Shown here: positions 34,039 through 46,263 of the stretch, one piece after another | How positions within the stretch are numbered: position 1 is the stretch's first letter | Layout of the letters: every line of letters starts with the position of its first letter | Assembly (NCBI GenBank): GCA_021793175.1 | Contig: JAJYTH010000015.1 | Location: 1-48,462, forward strand | Origin: Actinomycetes bacterium | GTDB taxonomy: Bacteria; Actinomycetota; Actinomycetes; Mycobacteriales; Pseudonocardiaceae | DNA length: 48,462 bases | Reading direction: 5' to 3' | Program-made: the position numbers and the translations under genes | The notes under the pieces: model-generated | Seen by the model: only the letters and a program-made list of their open reading frames with translations | Told to the model about the DNA's origin: nothing | Databases searched by the model: none

Positions 34039-35055
34039 ACCGTCTTCGTCGGTGGCGGTCACCGCTTCCCGAGTCACGAGCAGATCCAGGTGCGTGGCGA
34101 CCTCCAGGACCGCCAGCGCCTGGTTGAAGGGGTCCAATTCGGTCAGAGTCCGTGCGCGGCGGGTCCAGGTGAGTCGCAGCGCGACCTCGTACGCTGTGTG
34201 CGCACCGTCGGCCACGGTCGCCGCGATCTCGTCGAGCCTCCGGTCGTGGTGGCGCAGCAGCTCGTCCACTCTGGCGTGCACGCTGGGGGAGACGGGACCG
34301 TGTGCGGGGAGCATGCGGGCGTCCGGCATCGAGCGGACCAGCCGCAACGAGTCGAGAAAGTCCCGCAGGGGCAGCTCGACGGGCGCCGCGTGCAAGCCCA
34401 CGGACGGGGTGATGTGCGGCAGCACGTGGTCACCGGTGAACAGCAGGCCCGCTTCGGCGTCGGCGAACACGACGTGTCCCGCCGTGTGCCCGGGGGTGTG
34501 GACCACGTCGAGGTGTCGACCGCCCGGCACGGCGCGTTGTCCGGGGGCCAACCACTCGTCGGGCTCCTCCCACGGATCCCGCTCCGAGTTTGACGGTGCG
34601 GACCCGAACGCCTCGATCAGCGCCTCGAGCACGGGTCGGCCGCCCGCCCTGCTCAGCAGCGGCAGTTGGTCGGCCATCGGCACCCGGCCCGGCTCGGTCA
34701 GGGCGGTCAGCGTCGCGTTCTCCCGCTCGCCCAGCGCGATCGGCGTGCCGTGTTTCCGACGCACAGCCACCGCCAACGTGTAGTGGTCCTGATGGACGTG
34801 CGTGACGAGGAACTCTCGGACATCGCCCAGTCCCGCGCCGAGGCCGGCCAACGCGGCTTCCAGCTGGGCGTGGGCCTCGGGTCGGTCCCAGCCCGAGTCG
34901 ACCAGCACCAGCGAGTCACCGTCGGTCAGCGCGTAGACGTTGACCGCTTTCAGGCCGTCGTTCGGCATCGGCAGCGGGATGCGGTAGACGCCGGGGACCA
35001 CCTGGTAGATCCCCGGCTCGGTCCAGGGCCGAACACCTTCCTCGAGCGGTTGCAT
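34018..35055 (-). CDS. MBL-fold metallohydrolase with C-terminal winged-helix region
   Basis: The 345-aa protein carries the metallo-beta-lactamase signature THVHQDH (about residues 85-91), HTPGHTAGHVVF, FTGDHVLP and a late His in LPAHGP. A helical C-terminal region (about 260-345; HTAYEVALRLTW, LEVATHLDLLVTREAV) resembles the winged helix of LACTB2-like hydrolases. Such enzymes hydrolyse thioesters, phosphoesters or RNA using two metals; the substrate is unknown. Proximity to an acyl-CoA synthetase makes a thioesterase role conceivable. It may be controlled by the palindrome at 35112-35125. Confidence 0.8.
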   Translation of the reverse strand: MQPLEEGVRPWTEPGIYQVVPGVYRIPLPMPNDGLKAVNVYALTDGDSLVLVDSGWDRPEAHAQLEAALAGLGAGLGDVREFLVTHVHQDHYTLAVAVRRKHGTPIALGERENATLTALTEPGRVPMADQLPLLSRAGGRPVLEALIEAFGSAPSNSERDPWEEPDEWLAPGQRAVPGGRHLDVVHTPGHTAGHVVFADAEAGLLFTGDHVLPHITPSVGLHAAPVELPLRDFLDSLRLVRSMPDARMLPAHGPVSPSVHARVDELLRHHDRRLDEIAATVADGAHTAYEVALRLTWTRRARTLTELDPFNQALAVLEVATHLDLLVTREAVTATDEDGLRHYAL

Positions 35056-35111
35056 GCGGTGATGAGACCAGGTTCCCGCTGTGAACAGGAGGTCGGTGAG
35101 AGCTACCTCAC

Positions 35112-35125
35112 TGAGCGCTTGCTCA
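35112..35125. promoter_or_regulatory. TGAGC-N4-GCTCA operator candidate upstream of the MBL gene
   Basis: TGAGCGCTTGCTCA lies 57-70 bases upstream of the MBL start codon on the minus strand. It resembles TetR-type operators often found near acyl-CoA metabolism genes in actinobacteria. No TetR gene is in the window. Confidence 0.4.
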
Positions 35126-35139
35126 TCCTTTGTCGGCCG

Positions 35140-35973
35140 TCAGTCGTCGCCGCTCTCGTTGATCAGCCGTTCCAGCTCGCGCCGCAACAGACCCATCCGC
35201 GCGTCGGCCAGCAACGGGATCTCGCGACGCCGCTTGCGCACCGTGTCGAGGTCCACGTCGACCACCGTGAGCGACTCCTCCCAATCGGGGGCGGAGGCGA
35301 CCACGGACCCCCACGGGTCGAGCACCCGAGAGCCGCCCCAGAAACGGACCCCGGCCTCGTGGCCCACCCTGTTGACGAACACCACCCAGCACTGCTGCAT
35401 GCGCGCGGTGAACGTGAGCAGGTCGTGCCAGTACTCGGCCGGTTCGAACGAACCGCCGGTCGGCTTCGCCGCGCTGTTGGCCGGGACGATGAGCAGCTCC
35501 GCGCCGTCCTGGGCGGCCAGCCACGGCAACATCGGCTGCCAGGCGTCGTTGCAGACCAGCGTGGCGAACCTGCCGTGCCGGGTGTCGAACGCTCGCATGT
35601 GCTGCCCGGGATTGGCGTGCTTGCGTTCCTCCCAGACGAGGTAGTTCGGCAGGTACAGCTTGCGATGGTTGTGCACGAGTTCGCCGCCGGACAGGTACAG
35701 GGCCGAGTTGTGCCTGCGGATACGGCCGTCCTCCAGCAGCCCGATCACCACGTCCGGACCGTGCCGCGACAAGGTGGCAAGACGTGGATCGTCCGGCCAC
35801 AACGAGATGTCGTCGGCGAGTTGCCCCAACGCGTAGCCGGTGAGACTCAACTCCGGGAACACGACCAGGTCGGCCTTCTGTTCGGCCGCCTCCTTGACGA
35901 TGCGTTCGGCGTCGGCCAGGTTGCCCTCCACGTCGCCGAGTCGGCAGTCGGTCTGCGCCAGCGCCACTCTCAC
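35140..35973 (-). CDS. Nitrilase-superfamily carbon-nitrogen hydrolase
   Basis: The 277-aa protein has the complete Glu-Lys-Cys triad: Glu41 (VVFPELSLTGY), Lys105 (HNHRKLYLPNY) and Cys141 (TLVCNDAWQP). The family hydrolyses or forms C-N bonds in amides, nitriles or carbamoyl compounds. LIVPANSAAKPTGGSF after the Cys marks a glutamine-synthetase-like NAD or aliphatic-amidase relative without a fused domain. GTG 35973 is chosen because GGGGAGG lies 8 bases upstream; the frame is open much further but with non-family sequence. It is 84 bases upstream of the MBL gene on the same strand. The substrate is unknown. Confidence 0.82.
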   Translation of the reverse strand: MRVALAQTDCRLGDVEGNLADAERIVKEAAEQKADLVVFPELSLTGYALGQLADDISLWPDDPRLATLSRHGPDVVIGLLEDGRIRRHNSALYLSGGELVHNHRKLYLPNYLVWEERKHANPGQHMRAFDTRHGRFATLVCNDAWQPMLPWLAAQDGAELLIVPANSAAKPTGGSFEPAEYWHDLLTFTARMQQCWVVFVNRVGHEAGVRFWGGSRVLDPWGSVVASAPDWEESLTVVDVDLDTVRKRRREIPLLADARMGLLRRELERLINESGDD

Positions 35974-36140
35974 GTGACTCACCTCCCCTGCTTCCTTTCG
36001 CACAGCGCGTTTTTGTGCGAAGCACCGTGGACACTTCGAAGGTACGGCACACCGACCCGCCGCGGCGACCGGCGATTCGGGTGGTGAACCGGGTGGACCC
36101 GCCACTGCCCGGGCGGGTGGGCGGCGGCACAATCGAGAGC

Positions 36141-37193
36141 GTGACCAGTGGTGAGACAGACGGGACACGGCTTCCGTGGCCGACAGGCGCGGCCACGGGG
36201 ATCGGCTCGATGCCGGGCACCGACACGGGAGAGGCTGCCGCTGTCGTGTTCGGTGAACTCCCCGAATTCCCGCACCTTCCCGAACTCCCCGACCGCGGCG
36301 TGGGCGCCGACGTGATCGGCCGCACCGCCGCGCTGCTCGTGGATCTCGCCGTGGAGGTCGTGCCGTCGGGTTACCGCGTCACCGCGAAGCCGGGACGTCA
36401 CCATCGGCGTGCCGTGGACCTGTTGCGCTGGGACGTCGACGCTTTCGGTGAGGAGGCCGAACGAAGCGCTCCCTCGGTGGTGAAGACACAGCTCGCCGGG
36501 CCGTGGACCCTGGCGGCCGGTGTCGAACTGGTGCGGGGGCACCGGGTGCTCACCGACCACGGCGCGCTGCGGGACTTCACCGACTCACTGGCCGAAGGTC
36601 TGGCCGCCCACGTGGCCGAGCTGGCCGAGCGCACCGGCGCCCGCGTGGTGGTCCAGCTCGACGAACCCACTCTGCCGGACGTGTTGGCCGGGTCGTTGCC
36701 CACGCCCTCCGGTTACGGCACCGTGGCCGCGGTGTCCGAGCCGCGGGCACGGGAGATCCTCGCCGGTGTCGTCGATGCCGCCCGTTCCGCCACGGGCTGT
36801 CCCGTCGTCGTGCACTGTTGTGCCCACCGCCCTCCCGTCGGGCTCCTGCGGTCGGCGGGCGCCGACGCCATCTCGTTCGACGCGACCCTGCTCGACGGTG
36901 CCCCGGGCAAGCTGCTCGACGAGATCGGCGAGGCCTACGACGCCGAGGTCACGTTCCTGCTGGGGCTCGTCCCCGGCCACGCCCCCGCCGAGCGGCCCGA
37001 GTTGAAACGGCTGGCACGTCCGGCGTTCGACCTCGTGGACAGGCTCGGGTTCGCCCGTTCCACCCTCGCCGAACGTGTCGTGCCCACTCCCGCGTGTGGA
37101 CTCGCCGGCGCCACGGGGGAGTGGTTGCGTAAGGCGCTGTCGCTGACCCGGGATCTCGGCAAAGCGTTCATCGACCCGCCCGAAGACTGGTAG
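36141..37193 (+). CDS. MetE-like methionine synthase domain protein (Rv3015c-type)
   Basis: The 350-aa protein corresponds to the C-terminal zinc-binding barrel of cobalamin-independent methionine synthase without the N-terminal half. It keeps GIGSMPGTD at the start, QLDEPTLPDVL, the metal-ligand motif VVHCCAHRPP, and a late Cys in VPTPACGLAGAT. In M. tuberculosis the gene preceding ligA (Rv3015c) is of this kind. The methyl donor and acceptor are not established; it may methylate homocysteine from a corrinoid or other donor. GTG 36141 has a weak Shine-Dalgarno. It ends two bases before the next gene, suggesting an operon running to ligA. Confidence 0.8.
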   Translation: MTSGETDGTRLPWPTGAATGIGSMPGTDTGEAAAVVFGELPEFPHLPELPDRGVGADVIGRTAALLVDLAVEVVPSGYRVTAKPGRHHRRAVDLLRWDVDAFGEEAERSAPSVVKTQLAGPWTLAAGVELVRGHRVLTDHGALRDFTDSLAEGLAAHVAELAERTGARVVVQLDEPTLPDVLAGSLPTPSGYGTVAAVSEPRAREILAGVVDAARSATGCPVVVHCCAHRPPVGLLRSAGADAISFDATLLDGAPGKLLDEIGEAYDAEVTFLLGLVPGHAPAERPELKRLARPAFDLVDRLGFARSTLAERVVPTPACGLAGATGEWLRKALSLTRDLGKAFIDPPEDW

Positions 37194-37195
37194 TA

Positions 37196-40118
<2,923 letters not shown>

Positions 40119-40121
40119 CAT

Positions 40122-40185
40122 CGTGTCCGCAGCCTGTGTCGTCGTGTCCGCACTTTGTGCACGTGTGTTCGCAGCCGGCGTACAC
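40122..40185 (+). repeat. 21-bp repeat array after ligA
   Basis: CGTGTCCGC at 40122 and 40143 (21 bases apart), then a degenerate unit near 40164 (GTGTTCGCAG). The spacer is AGCCTGTGTCGT. The array starts 4 bases after the ligA stop and has the same polarity relative to the gene as the array after ndh. Confidence 0.8.
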
Positions 40186-40254
40186 CCATGCCCTTAGCGG
40201 TGACCGAGATGTCCGAGGAAACCAAGAAGCCCGAGGACGAGGGAGGACGACATC

Positions 40255-40755
40255 GTGAGTGATATCCAGGTGCGCGCGGCTCGTCCCGAGGAACTTCCCG
40301 AGGTGGGGGAGCTGACGGTGGCCGCGTATCGGGCGAGCGGTCACCTCGATCACGAGGACGGCCGACGGTACTCGCGATCACTTCGGGACACGGCACGCCG
40401 GGCCGAGCACGCGGAACTCCTCGTCGCCGTGGACGGGGAGGGTTCCCTGTTGGGTACGGCCACCCTGGCCGAGCCCGGATCCGCGTTGGTGGAGATGTGC
40501 GAGGACGGCGAGGCCGAGTTACGAATGGTGGCGGTGGCGCCGCATGCACGACGACGGGGCGTGGGGGAGGCGCTGACCAGAGCGGCGCTCGACCTCGCCC
40601 ACGAACGCGGCGCGTCGCGCATGGTGTTGTGCAGCCTCACCAGCATGACGACGGCGCACCGGCTCTACGAACGGCTCGGGTTCACCCGCGCGCCCTCTCG
40701 TGACTGGCACACCGATTCGGGCCTTTTGTTGATGGCGTACGTCAAGGATCTGTGA
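40255..40755 (+). CDS. GNAT family N-acetyltransferase
   Basis: The 166-aa protein has the GNAT fold with the acetyl-CoA pyrophosphate-binding loop VAPHARRRGVGEAL (about 93-106), a preceding beta-4 strand AELRMVAV, and the closing YERLGFTRAPSRDW. It transfers an acetyl group to an amine on a small molecule or protein; the substrate is unknown. GTG 40255 follows GAGGGAGGACGACATC. It lies just past the ligA repeat array and converges on the voltage-sensor-like gene. Confidence 0.85.
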   Translation: MSDIQVRAARPEELPEVGELTVAAYRASGHLDHEDGRRYSRSLRDTARRAEHAELLVAVDGEGSLLGTATLAEPGSALVEMCEDGEAELRMVAVAPHARRRGVGEALTRAALDLAHERGASRMVLCSLTSMTTAHRLYERLGFTRAPSRDWHTDSGLLLMAYVKDL

Positions 40756-40762
40756 CGGCGGG

Positions 40763-41374
40763 TCAGCCGCGAGTGTCTTTGCGTAGCAGTACGACGATGA
40801 CCAGGACGATCATCGCTATCCCCAGACCGGCCACCGCCGTTCCGCCCGCCCCCAGGTGATCGACCACCCACGCGAGTACTTTGCGGCTTCCTGATTCGGG
40901 GTTCGCCAGGACGATGGTGGCGAACACCACCGCCGCGGCGCTCATCCCGGCCAACACCCATCGGCCCCGCCGACCGTCGAGGTCCGCCCGGTGCACGATC
41001 ACGCGGCCCGCACGCAGAATCCTTCGCACACTTAAGATGCGGAACGCCCCGAGTGCCAGCAGAAGCCGCAACACCTGTGTCGGGCCGACGACGAACACCA
41101 CCGCGGGCACGGTGATCGCCACGATCAGTAGTTGGGCCCGATAGCGCTGCACGAACAGTCGCACGCTGCCGCTGAACCACAGCAGCGTGGCGGACTCGCT
41201 CACCAGCACGGCGAGGGACAGCCAGTTGAGTACTTTGCCGATCACGCCGGTGAGGCCGGGTGTGGTGGCGAGGAAGACGGCGGGTACGGACACGAGCGCG
41301 GCGGCCAGCACGGGAACGGCCAGGAACTGTTGAACCTGGCGGGCGCGGTCGTCGCACGGGTCGGTACGGAGCAT
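40763..41374 (-). CDS. Voltage-sensor-like membrane protein lacking a recognisable pore
   Basis: The 203-aa protein has about six hydrophobic helices. The first four resemble the S1-S4 voltage-sensor module of cation channels. The fourth (about 105-130) is LRLLLALGAFRILSVRRILRAGRVI, with Arg at repeated 3-4 residue intervals like S4. Two more helices follow (VLAGMSAAAVVFATIVLA; LGIAMIVLVIVVLL) with no TVGYG-type selectivity filter between them. ATG 41374 (MLRTDPCDDRARQV) is preferred over the open frame further upstream. It could be a divergent channel or a stand-alone sensor; the function is inferred from helix pattern only. Confidence 0.65.
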   Translation of the reverse strand: MLRTDPCDDRARQVQQFLAVPVLAAALVSVPAVFLATTPGLTGVIGKVLNWLSLAVLVSESATLLWFSGSVRLFVQRYRAQLLIVAITVPAVVFVVGPTQVLRLLLALGAFRILSVRRILRAGRVIVHRADLDGRRGRWVLAGMSAAAVVFATIVLANPESGSRKVLAWVVDHLGAGGTAVAGLGIAMIVLVIVVLLRKDTRG

Positions 41375-41437
41375 CAGCGCATGACGGTACGCGGCGTTCG
41401 TTCGGTTCTTTCCCGTCGGACCGGTATGTCTCAAGTC

Positions 41438-41510
41438 GGGGACACGACTACACAGGCTGCGGACACGGCTACGAGAGCTGCGGACACGACTACACAGGCT
41501 GCGGACACGG
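41438..41510 (-). repeat. 21-bp repeat array after the ACT-domain gene
   Basis: GCGGACACG occurs at 41459, 41480 and 41501, exactly 21 bases apart, with a degenerate unit near 41438. On the minus strand the units read CGTGTCCGCAGCCTGTGTAGT. The array begins about 15 bases beyond the ACT gene stop (41525) and sits ahead of the next minus-strand start (41374). Confidence 0.85.
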
Positions 41511-41524
41511 CGTGGCCGAGGTGG

Positions 41525-42202
41525 TCAGTCCCGTAGGACCACCGCCACGATGCCCGCGAGATGAGCCAGTCGGGCGACCTCGGCGGCACGGAACATCGGA
41601 CCTCCCGGCCTGCCCACGAGCAGCGCCCGTTCGGGCCTGCCCACGGGCGTGGCGGCGAGTTCGGTGCCGAGCTCGCGCCACATCTTCGGCACCCAGGGCG
41701 CCTCGGAGTCCAGCACCGTGGCGTGCTCCAACGGCAGCCACGGCAGCTCACCCAACGGTGCCTCGGGTGCGGCGGTGGAGGACGCCAGGCGGGTGATGCC
41801 GTTGCCGCCTTTGTCGCCGTTGTCACCGTCGCCGGCCTGTACGACGATCGACCACCCGGCTCGTACGATCCGGGGGACACCGTCGGCCAGCAGCTCCAAC
41901 CCGGACGAGGGCTGGGAGGCGATCGCCTCGACGAGTTCGAGTTCCCGGTGTGTGTCGAGGACACCCGCGTACGGCCGCACAGCGTCGACTTCGACCCCGT
42001 CGACGCTCTCGGCGGCGGTGATGAGCGTGTCGGGCAATCGACCGGCGGGAAGCTCGACCACGAAATCGTCGATCGCGACACCGTTGCCGCGTTCGACGAC
42101 GTTGACACTGAGAATGTCGGCTCCCGCCATGCCCAGGGCGCTGGCCACGGCGCCGAGAGTGCCGGGACTGTCCGGGAGTTGGACCCGGATCAGGAAAGAC
42201 AA
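41525..42202 (-). CDS. ACT-domain protein (Rv3013-type)
   Basis: The 225-aa protein opens with an ACT fold (FLIRVQLPDSPGTLGAVASALGMAGADILSVNVVE) and a second divergent region (VLDTHRELELVEAIA..., ERALLVGRPGGPMFRAAEVARLAHLAGIVAVVL). ACT domains bind amino acids; the ligand is unknown. TTG 42202 is chosen because GGAAAGGGG lies 6 bases upstream and the protein then begins LSFLIRVQ like its relatives; ATG 42241 is an alternative adding 13 residues. It is divergent from gatC, as Rv3013 is from Rv3012c-Rv3011c in M. tuberculosis, suggesting a conserved regulatory link. Confidence 0.82.
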   Translation of the reverse strand: MSFLIRVQLPDSPGTLGAVASALGMAGADILSVNVVERGNGVAIDDFVVELPAGRLPDTLITAAESVDGVEVDAVRPYAGVLDTHRELELVEAIASQPSSGLELLADGVPRIVRAGWSIVVQAGDGDNGDKGGNGITRLASSTAAPEAPLGELPWLPLEHATVLDSEAPWVPKMWRELGTELAATPVGRPERALLVGRPGGPMFRAAEVARLAHLAGIVAVVLRD

Positions 42203-42414
42203 CGTAAACCCCTTTCCTCGGCCAGCGTCCTCACCTCTCATGCTTGCGCGTTCACCGACCGATGATTGTGACAGTTCGGACTCTTGTGTGGGTAGTCGCC
42301 ATCGGGCTGGACCCGAGACGAGCGAACGGCTCCGCAGGCCATAGACTGCCTTGGGTAACACCCGAATCGGCAACGTCTGAGTTGAGAATCGAGAACACCC
42401 CGGGAGTCGCCCGC

Positions 42415-42714
42415 GTGTCGAAAATTTCCCGCGACGAGGTCGCGCATTTGGCCAAGCTGGCGAGAATGGCCGTCACCGAGGAAGAACTGGATGTCTTCGC
42501 CGGTCGGCTCGACCAGATTCTGGACGCGGTGGCGAAGGTCGGTGAGGTCGCGTCCGACGACATTCCGCCCATGACGCACGCTGTTCCGTTGACCAACACT
42601 TTCCGTGACGACGAGGTGCGGCCGGGGCTGAGCCAGCAGGAAGCGCTGTCGGGTGCTCCGGCTGTGGAGGACGGCAGGTTCCGGGTGCCGCGCATTCTTG
42701 GGGAAGAGCAGTGA
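42415..42714 (+). CDS. gatC: Asp-tRNA(Asn)/Glu-tRNA(Gln) amidotransferase subunit C
   Basis: The 99-aa subunit stabilises the GatCAB complex. It has the family pattern [37 protein letters not shown] and the C-terminal VPRILGEEQ, and full family length. GTG 42415 starts it; the longer open frame upstream is not family sequence. The stop overlaps the gatA start by 4 bases (GTGA, 42711-42714). Confidence 0.95.
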   Translation: MSKISRDEVAHLAKLARMAVTEEELDVFAGRLDQILDAVAKVGEVASDDIPPMTHAVPLTNTFRDDEVRPGLSQQEALSGAPAVEDGRFRVPRILGEEQ

Positions 42715-44216
42715 CCGATCTGACGAGGCTGTCCGCCGCCGAGCTGGCGGAGAAGATCCATTCGCGTGAGGTGTCCGCCGAGGAGGTGACCACGGCGCAT
42801 CTCGACCGGATCGCCGAGGTGGACTCCGATGTCCACGCGTTCCTGCACGTCGACGCCGAGGGCGCGCTCGCTGCGGCGCGGGCTGTGGACGTCGGCCTGG
42901 CCGCCGGTGAGCGGCCCGACTCGTCGTTGGCGGGTGTGCCGCTGGCGTTGAAGGACGCCTTCACCACGCGTGACATGCCGACGACCTGCGGTTCGCGGAC
43001 GTTGGAGAACTGGGTTCCCCCGTACGACGCGACGGTGACGCGCAAGCTGCGCGAGGCGGGTGTGCCGATTCTCGGCAAGACCAACATGGACGAGTTCGCC
43101 ATGGGGTCGTCCACCGAGAACTCGGCGTTCGGCCCGACTCGTAACCCGTGGGATCGCGAGCGGATCCCCGGCGGTTCGGGTGGTGGGTCGGCCGCGTCGC
43201 TCGCCGCGTTCGAGGCGCCGTTGGCCATCGGCACGGACACGGGTGGTTCCATCCGCCAGCCCGCTTCCGTCACCGGCACGGTCGGGGTCAAGCCGACGTA
43301 CGGCGGGGTGTCGCGCTACGGAATGGTGGCGTTCTCGTCGTCGTTGGATCAGGGCGGCCCGTGTGCGCGCACGGTGCTCGACGCGGCTCTGCTGCACGAG
43401 GTCATCGCGGGTCACGACCCGCTCGACTCCACCTCGATCGACGCGCCGGTTCCCTCGGTGGTGCAGGCGGCCAGGGAAGGCGGCAACGGCGACCTGTCGG
43501 GTGTGAAGGTCGGTGTGGTGCGTGAGCTGTCCGGCGAGGGCTACCAGGCCGGTGTGCTGGCGTCGTTCGAGGCGGCCGTGGCGCAGTTGCGGGAGCTGGG
43601 CGCGGAGGTCGTCGAGGTCTCGTGCCCGAACTTCTCCTACAGCCTGCCCGCGTACTACCTGATTGCCCCGAGCGAGTGCTCGTCGAACCTCGCCCGGTTC
43701 GACGCCATGCGGTACGGGTTGCGGGTGGCCGACGACGGCGAGCGCAGTGCCGAAGAGGTCATGTCGGCTTCGCGCGAGGCCGGGTTCGGTCCCGAGGTCA
43801 AGCTCCGCATCATGCTGGGCACGTACGCGTTGTCGGCGGGCTACTACGACGCTTACTACGGCTCGGCGCAGAAGGTGCGCACGCTGGTCGCGCGCGACTT
43901 CACGGCCGCTTTCGAGCAGGTCGACGTGCTGGTCTCGCCGACGACCCCCAGCACCGCGTTCCGTCTGGGGGAGCGCACGGACGATCCGCTGGCGATGTAT
44001 CTGGCCGATCTGTGCACCATCCCGGCGAACCTCGCGGGTAACGCGGCGATGAGCGTGCCCAGCGGCCTGTCCGACGACGGTCTGCCGGTCGGGTTGCAGA
44101 TCATGGCGCCGGCTCTGGCCGACGAGCGCCTGTACCGCGTCGGCGCGGCCTACGAGGTGGCCCGCGGGCCGGTGCTGGACAAGATGCCTGAGCTGAAGGG
44201 AGCGGCGGCGAAGTGA
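42711..44216 (+). CDS. gatA: Asp-tRNA(Asn)/Glu-tRNA(Gln) amidotransferase subunit A
   Basis: The 501-aa amidase-signature subunit releases ammonia from glutamine. The catalytic Lys81 is in PLALKDAF, and the Gly/Ser-rich signature [14 protein letters not shown] with [15 protein letters not shown] supplies the cis-Ser and nucleophile Ser. The ammonia is channelled to GatB. GatCAB is needed where Gln-tRNA (and sometimes Asn-tRNA) is made by transamidation. It overlaps gatC and gatB by 4 bases each. The M. tuberculosis cluster carries pfkA between gatA and gatB; here it is absent. Confidence 0.96.
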   Translation: MTDLTRLSAAELAEKIHSREVSAEEVTTAHLDRIAEVDSDVHAFLHVDAEGALAAARAVDVGLAAGERPDSSLAGVPLALKDAFTTRDMPTTCGSRTLENWVPPYDATVTRKLREAGVPILGKTNMDEFAMGSSTENSAFGPTRNPWDRERIPGGSGGGSAASLAAFEAPLAIGTDTGGSIRQPASVTGTVGVKPTYGGVSRYGMVAFSSSLDQGGPCARTVLDAALLHEVIAGHDPLDSTSIDAPVPSVVQAAREGGNGDLSGVKVGVVRELSGEGYQAGVLASFEAAVAQLRELGAEVVEVSCPNFSYSLPAYYLIAPSECSSNLARFDAMRYGLRVADDGERSAEEVMSASREAGFGPEVKLRIMLGTYALSAGYYDAYYGSAQKVRTLVARDFTAAFEQVDVLVSPTTPSTAFRLGERTDDPLAMYLADLCTIPANLAGNAAMSVPSGLSDDGLPVGLQIMAPALADERLYRVGAAYEVARGPVLDKMPELKGAAAK

Positions 44217-45718
44217 CGACTGTTGCCGACCTGATGGACTATGCCGAGGTCGTCGAGTCCTACGACCCGGTGCTCGGGCTCGAGGTGCACGTCGAGCTCA
44301 ACACGAAGACCAAGATGTTCTGCGGCTGCCCGAACGAGTTCGGCGGCGAGCCGAACACGCACGTGTGCCCCACGTGCCTCGGGCTTCCCGGTGGGCTGCC
44401 CGTGGTCAACGGCAAGGCGGTCGAGTCGGCCATCCGGATCGGGTTGGCGCTGAACTGCGAGATCGCCGAGTGGTGCCGGTTCGCCCGGAAGAACTACTTC
44501 TATCCGGACATGCCGAAGAACTTCCAGACCTCGCAGCACGACGAGCCGATCGCGTTCGACGGCTACCTCGACGTGGTGCTCGACGACGGCGAGGTCGTGC
44601 GTGTGGGCATCGAGCGGGCCCACATGGAGGAGGACACCGGCAAGTCGCTGCACGTCGGAGGCGCGACGGGCCGCATCCACGGTGCCGAGCATTCGCTGCT
44701 GGACTACAACCGCGCGGGCGTGCCGCTCATCGAGATCGTCACCAAGCCCATCGAGGGCATGGGGGAGCGGGCGCCGGAGGTCGCGCGGGCGTATGTGGCG
44801 GCGTTGCGTGACCTGCTGCGCGCCATGGACGTCTCCGACGTGCGCATGGACCAGGGTTCGCTGCGGTGTGACGCCAACGTGTCGCTGAAGCCGAAGGGCG
44901 CGACCGAGTTCGGGACCCGCACCGAGACGAAGAACGTCAACTCGTTGCGTAGCGTCGAGCGGGCCGTGCGGTACGAGATGATGCGGCAGGCGGGCGTGTT
45001 GGCCGCGGGTGGCACCGTGACGCAGGAGACCCGCCACTTCCAGGAGGCTGACGGCACTACCTCGTCCGGCCGCCGTAAGGAGGCCGCGGAGGACTACCGC
45101 TACTTCCCCGAACCGGACCTGGTGCCCGTCGCGCCGTCGCGCGAATGGGTGGAGGAGCTGCGCAAGACGCTGCCCGAACTGCCGTGGGAGCGCCGCAAGC
45201 GCATCCAGAAGGAGTGGAACCTCACCGACGAGGAACTGCGCGACCTGTTCAACACCGGTGCCGTCGATCTCGTGGCGGCGACGGTGGAGGCCGGAGCCAA
45301 GCCGGGCGAGGCCCGCAGCTGGTGGGTGCAGTACCTGACCCAGCAGGCCAACCTCCGCGAGGTGGAACTCGGCGAACTGCCGATCACCCCCGTGCAGGTG
45401 GCGCGTGTGATCGAGCTCGTCAACTCCGGTGAGTTGACCAACAAGCTCGCGCGTGAAGTCGTGCAGGGCGTGCTGGACGGCGAGGGCGAACCCGACGAGG
45501 TCGTGGAGCAGCGCGGTCTCAAGGTGGTCTCTGACGACTCGGCGCTCATCGCCGCCGTCGACGAGGCTCTCGCCGCTCAGCCGGACGTGGCCGACAAGAT
45601 CCGCGGCGGCAAGGTGCAAGCCGCAGGTGCCATCGTCGGCGCGGTGATGAAGGCGACGAAAGGCCAGGCCGACGCCAAGCGCGTCCGGGAGCTGGTCCTG
45701 GAAAGGGTCGGCGCCTGA
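44213..45718 (+). CDS. gatB: Asp-tRNA(Asn)/Glu-tRNA(Gln) amidotransferase subunit B
   Basis: The 501-aa subunit activates misacylated Glu-tRNA(Gln) by phosphorylation and amidates it. Family motifs include [63 protein letters not shown] and [14 protein letters not shown]. The tRNA-binding YqeY-like tail ([27 protein letters not shown]) is complete. GTGA overlap with gatA at 44213. The next gene follows 2 bases after the stop. Confidence 0.96.
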   Translation: MTTVADLMDYAEVVESYDPVLGLEVHVELNTKTKMFCGCPNEFGGEPNTHVCPTCLGLPGGLPVVNGKAVESAIRIGLALNCEIAEWCRFARKNYFYPDMPKNFQTSQHDEPIAFDGYLDVVLDDGEVVRVGIERAHMEEDTGKSLHVGGATGRIHGAEHSLLDYNRAGVPLIEIVTKPIEGMGERAPEVARAYVAALRDLLRAMDVSDVRMDQGSLRCDANVSLKPKGATEFGTRTETKNVNSLRSVERAVRYEMMRQAGVLAAGGTVTQETRHFQEADGTTSSGRRKEAAEDYRYFPEPDLVPVAPSREWVEELRKTLPELPWERRKRIQKEWNLTDEELRDLFNTGAVDLVAATVEAGAKPGEARSWWVQYLTQQANLREVELGELPITPVQVARVIELVNSGELTNKLAREVVQGVLDGEGEPDEVVEQRGLKVVSDDSALIAAVDEALAAQPDVADKIRGGKVQAAGAIVGAVMKATKGQADAKRVRELVLERVGA

Positions 45719-45720
45719 CC

Positions 45721-46263
45721 GTGTCGACGCGCGACCACCAGAAGTCGGGATGGTCGCCCGCTCGGGTGTCATGGCGGGAGTGGCTCGGCCTCGGTGCCGG
45801 GCTGCTCGCCGTCGTGTCGCTTTTCCTGCCGTGGACGCAGCTGAGTTCCGCCAACCCCGAGGTGAGTGCCGCGCTGGCGGAGCTGCCCACCGAGGACGTC
45901 TCCCGTTCGGTGTGGAAGGCGACGTTCTTCGGCTGGTTGGCGCCGCTGTTGGTGACCGTGTCCGGGATCGGCGTCGTGGTGTTCGGGCAGCGGCCCACGC
46001 TACGGGCGAGTGGTCTGCCGCAACTGTGGTTGATCGCCGCCGGGGTGGCCGCCTGCGCGACGGTGTTGGCCTGGGTGTTCGTCGACTGGCAGTTCGGTGC
46101 GGAGCAGCGTGCGTTCCTCGACGTGAGCGGGGTGACCTTCGAGGCCGCGATCGGTCGGTATCTCGGTGCCCTGGCGGTGCTGGCGTCGCTCGTGGGCGCT
46201 TTGTTCGACGTGCGTGCGGCCGTCAGTCGCGACCGGAACCGGAAGCGGGCTGGCGGACGATGA
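45721..46263 (+). CDS. Small membrane protein, four predicted helices
   Basis: The 180-aa protein has four hydrophobic segments (about 20-37, 70-90, 102-120, 145-163) such as LGLGAGLLAVVSLFLPW and FGWLAPLLVTVSGIGVVVFG, a long extracytoplasmic loop after the first (QLSSANPEVSAALAELPTED), and a basic C-terminus (DRNRKRAGGR). It is unassigned. GTG 45721 lies 2 bases after gatB, so it is likely the last gene of the gatCAB transcript. Its 3' end overlaps the convergent lipoprotein gene by 41 bases. Confidence 0.75.
   Translation: MSTRDHQKSGWSPARVSWREWLGLGAGLLAVVSLFLPWTQLSSANPEVSAALAELPTEDVSRSVWKATFFGWLAPLLVTVSGIGVVVFGQRPTLRASGLPQLWLIAAGVAACATVLAWVFVDWQFGAEQRAFLDVSGVTFEAAIGRYLGALAVLASLVGALFDVRAAVSRDRNRKRAGGR

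Noticed and set aside
36015-36140. Upstream extension of the MetE-like protein
   Set aside because: Residues before GTG 36141 do not resemble the family, which begins shortly before GIGSMPGTD.
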